DNA of 64,000 nt from CAITWF01 sp038231575 (GTDB lineage: Bacteria > Verrucomicrobiota > Verrucomicrobiia > Opitutales > Opitutaceae): assembly GCA_038231575.1 (NCBI GenBank), contig JBBRLB010000011.1, positions 6,818 to 70,817 on the forward strand, written 5' to 3'. The position numbers were made by a program, and so were the translations under genes. Positions 61,548 through 64,000 of this stretch are shown here, in pieces. The notes beneath the pieces were generated by a model. The model was not told the DNA's origin and did not search any database. It saw nothing but the letters and a program-made list of their open reading frames with translations. The stretch's first letter is position 1; each line of letters begins with the position of its first letter.

Positions 61548-63899
61548 TCAGGGGACCTCGTAAACCTCGACGAGCACGAGGCCATTCGTCCCCGCGGGCG
61601 CGCTGACTTGCGCGGAGTATTGTCCGGGCGGCAGCGTCGCGAGCAGTGCGGCGTCGAGGGACATGGCGGGAATTTGAAACGCGCCCACTTGGGTGAAGGC
61701 CGACGAGAGTGCGGCGGTGCCGCCCCACGTGTCGTTGGTGGAGATTGGCAGGGAGCCGACAAAAAGTGCGAGTCGCGGATCGGGCACAAAGCCGGCGGTC
61801 ACGCCGACCGCTGCCAGCCCGGGACCGACGGCGCGCACCACGACCGTTCGCGAGGTGCTGCCACCGATCACAAAGCCGACGGTAAAGCCGTTGCCGACTT
61901 GTTTCAGCACCGAGCAGTTGATCAGCCGCGGGGTCGCGAGCGTGTAAGCGCCCGCGGGCGTGGCGTCGTAAACCTCGGCAATGACGGCGCCCGTGCCGGA
62001 ATCGGCCGCGGAGATTTTCACCGAGTTATCGCGGCTCGTGATGCTCGCGAGGGACGCCGCGTCTTTGGAAGTCGGACTGGCATACGCGAATGCGCCGACG
62101 CCCGCCATGCCGGCACTGATATCGCTGCCGCCGCCCCAGTTGTCGTTCTCGTCGGTTTTGATCGCGCCGGCGAAGAGCTCCATTTTCGGATCGGCGAGCG
62201 TGCCGCCGACGCCGAGCGCGGCGAGCGCGGGCCCGGCGGCGCGAATCACGAGCGGCTTGCTCCCGCTCGTGCCCGTGCCACCGACGACGTAACCCAACGT
62301 GAACGCTTCACCGCTCGTGGCGATGCCCGCGAGAATCGAGAGGTTTGTGAGCCGGCCCGGATTGCTGGCGCTGGCGTTCGCCGGGCCGACGAGGAAGGGG
62401 ACGCTCCGCGTGTCGGTGACGCCATTGTAATCGGTCACCGTGAGCTGAGCGGTCGATGTGCCGGCGATGCTCGGTGTGCCCGTAATCAATCCGTAGGAAT
62501 CAATCGCGAGGCCGGCCGGCAACGCCCCGCTGCTGATTTTCCAAGAGTAGGGTGGAATGCCATAGGCGGCGTTCAACTGCGTGGTGAGCGCGGCGCCTGC
62601 TCTCGCCTCGACGAAATCGGGCGTCCCTTGCGCGACCGGAACAAACGCCGACGTCGGGCGGAGTTTCCAACCCACGGCCTCGAGGACGAGCAAGTTGGCC
62701 TTTGTAATCATGAAACGGCCCGGGCGCATGATCGACGTGCCGGCTTCGTATTCGCTGCCGAACGCGCCAATCCCGCTCGCGGGATCGGTCACGTGCGCGA
62801 GATGGTCCGTCGCATCGACCGCGATCACCCGGCCCATGTAGGCGAGCAGCGGCGCGGAGCTGAAGCCGGAGCGGCCGGAAAAATAATTCGGGAAGGAAAA
62901 CGCGAAGGCGATGGCGTGCCCCATTTCATGCTGCGCTACCGAATAGTAGTCCGGAATATCGTTGGAGTAATACGTGTGGGTCCAATCGTCCTCGGTCGCC
63001 GGCAACGGCGAATAATACCAACCGTTGTCGTTGAAATTCCCCTTGGTGTAGATGGCTTCCACCGCGGAGCGGCGGAGTGCCGTGGCCACGCCGTTCACCG
63101 ATTGGAAACCACCGATCGGCGAACCAAGGCCGGTCGAACGCTTCTCCGGCTCGGCGTCGATGCCTTCCACGTAGAGCTTGAATCCATTGTAAGCGGTCGC
63201 GTTGGTGATGCTGAGCGTCTCGGCGAAACCATTGTGCGTGAAGATTCGCGTGGTCTCGGCGCCAGCAGCGACGGTTGCGAAATTCTGCGCATCGAGAAAA
63301 TAGCTGTAATCGGCCGCCGCTTGGTCGGTGAGGCGGCGGACGTCCGCGTTGGCAAAAAAGCCGGTCGTATCGCGCGAGTAGTCGAGCAGCAGGTTGGCCG
63401 CGCCCTGCGGTCCGTCGGGTTTGTCCTGATCGATCACCGTGAGGGGCACGGTAAAGTTGGTGACGGCATTGCGCGCATCGATGACCTGAAAGGTGAGGGT
63501 GTAGCTCTCGTTGGCGCCGTCGCGATCGGGGTAGGTCGACACATAAAAATCCCCGCCGGTGGCCGTCGAAATGATCTGCACCTTGAAGACATTGCCGGTG
63601 ACAGAATCGAGACCCGTGGCGCGGAAGCCCGTTTGTCCGTTGAGATCGTCGAAATCGATGCGATGGCCGTTCGAGCGGATGGTCACCCGCAGCGGAAACG
63701 AGGCGGTGGCATCCACGTCGAAGTGATACTTCGTCGCCGGATTGGCCATGAAACCCTCCCAGTCGACGAGGGTGATGCCCTTGGTGGTCACGTCGCGCCC
63801 GAACACGTCGCGAATCGCGGTGACCGGCCCGACGGCGCGGGCGGCAGGAATGAAGCAAAGTGCAATGAGTGCGCGGGAAAAAAGAAAACGAAGGTTCAT
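61548..63899 (-). CDS. Secreted zincin-like protein with Ig repeat and a duplicated C-terminal module
   Basis: 783 residues. Signal peptide to ~23, a beta-rich N-terminal part, then a zinc-site-like HEMGHAIAFAF (HExxH-xA) at ~338 with a downstream Glu/His-rich part, GTSIMRPG as a possible Met turn, then a putative Ig-fold repeat (YGIPPYSWKISSGALPAGLA), and two copies of a ~115-residue module (RLTNLSILAGIAT..., RLINCSVLKQVGNG...) with LVIRAAGPALAALGV and VVVRAVGPGLAAVGV. Likely a secreted protease or adhesin with a surface-retention tail. Start at MNLRFLFSR. Confidence 0.8.
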   Translation of the reverse strand: MNLRFLFSRALIALCFIPAARAVGPVTAIRDVFGRDVTTKGITLVDWEGFMANPATKYHFDVDATASFPLRVTIRSNGHRIDFDDLNGQTGFRATGLDSVTGNVFKVQIISTATGGDFYVSTYPDRDGANESYTLTFQVIDARNAVTNFTVPLTVIDQDKPDGPQGAANLLLDYSRDTTGFFANADVRRLTDQAAADYSYFLDAQNFATVAAGAETTRIFTHNGFAETLSITNATAYNGFKLYVEGIDAEPEKRSTGLGSPIGGFQSVNGVATALRRSAVEAIYTKGNFNDNGWYYSPLPATEDDWTHTYYSNDIPDYYSVAQHEMGHAIAFAFSFPNYFSGRSGFSSAPLLAYMGRVIAVDATDHLAHVTDPASGIGAFGSEYEAGTSIMRPGRFMITKANLLVLEAVGWKLRPTSAFVPVAQGTPDFVEARAGAALTTQLNAAYGIPPYSWKISSGALPAGLAIDSYGLITGTPSIAGTSTAQLTVTDYNGVTDTRSVPFLVGPANASASNPGRLTNLSILAGIATSGEAFTLGYVVGGTGTSGSKPLVIRAAGPALAALGVGGTLADPKMELFAGAIKTDENDNWGGGSDISAGMAGVGAFAYASPTSKDAASLASITSRDNSVKISAADSGTGAVIAEVYDATPAGAYTLATPRLINCSVLKQVGNGFTVGFVIGGSTSRTVVVRAVGPGLAAVGVTAGFVPDPRLALFVGSLPISTNDTWGGTAALSSAFTQVGAFQIPAMSLDAALLATLPPGQYSAQVSAPAGTNGLVLVEVYEVP

Positions 63900-64000
63900 C
63901 AGGTAGAACCCGCCACGCAACGCTCACGCCCCAACGAAGCGAGCAGAAAAACCAAACGCGCAATCGTTCGCGCGGTGGTGACTCAATCCGCCGAGCGCAC
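63900..64000. other. Upstream region of the secreted zincin-like gene
   Basis: Last 100 bases; presumably holds the promoter of the leftward gene. I see no clear -35/-10 pair or repeat. Confidence 0.3.

Overview
The window is GC-rich, densely coding bacterial chromosome with short gaps and many head-to-tail overlaps. The gene set points to a Verrucomicrobiota bacterium of the Opitutaceae type (inference). Clues are a fused SecDF directly followed by recJ, a large TonB-dependent receptor, a LexA-ImuA-ImuB-DnaE2 SOS mutagenesis cassette, secreted proteins with long repeat-bearing C-termini, and scattered GTAG-type palindromic repeats. No rRNA, tRNA, CRISPR array, integrase or transposase gene was recognised.

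Layout. 1-9.2 kb: an amidase-like fragment, ispA, an FmdB-type zinc ribbon protein, two envelope proteins of unknown role, murJ overlapping a bile-acid-symporter-family transporter, a small acetyltransferase, an old yellow enzyme, a nitroreductase and a pseudouridine synthase. 9.2-17 kb: manC, then a leftward four-gene unit (YVTN propeller, TolC-like protein, adaptor, HME-type RND pump) preceded by a PhoB-like direct repeat. 17-22.6 kb: typA, an 840-base gene-free structured stretch, and hrpB. 22.6-32.1 kb: a TonB-dependent receptor and the SOS cassette lexA / small ORF / imuA / imuB / dnaE2, with a perfect palindrome at the lexA start.

32.1-39.5 kb is the accessory region. It holds a Phd/VapC-type toxin-antitoxin pair, rlmN, a structured RNA candidate, a glycine-zipper lipoprotein, a secreted cytochrome/propeller protein, a decayed ParE-type toxin with a truncated antitoxin, a second copy of the rlmN 3' end, an AT-richer orphan gene, a second copy of the speA 3' end, HigBA, and then intact speA. 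The two gene-end copies differ from the intact genes almost only at synonymous positions, and each abuts a toxin-antitoxin locus. This is the most unusual structure in the window. It suggests small toxin-antitoxin-bearing elements that enter at, and rebuild, the 3' ends of housekeeping genes, or else import of an alternative rlmN-speA junction.

39.5-64 kb is mostly housekeeping: speA (apparently without a standard start codon), yajC-secDF-recJ, a hybrid sensor kinase, a DUF4214 protein, a metallo-beta-lactamase-fold hydrolase, a sugar mutarotase and dehydrogenase pair, a basic DNA-binding protein, a class IV aminotransferase, a MoeB/rhodanese fusion, ruvX, a HAD phosphatase, then truA-comF-accD-folC-hydrolase in one direction, and a large secreted metalloprotease-like protein. 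AccD lacks all four zinc-ribbon cysteines.

Gene starts were chosen from family alignment, overlap with the upstream stop and the presence of ATG; Shine-Dalgarno signals are weak in most of the window, so several starts are uncertain by a few codons.
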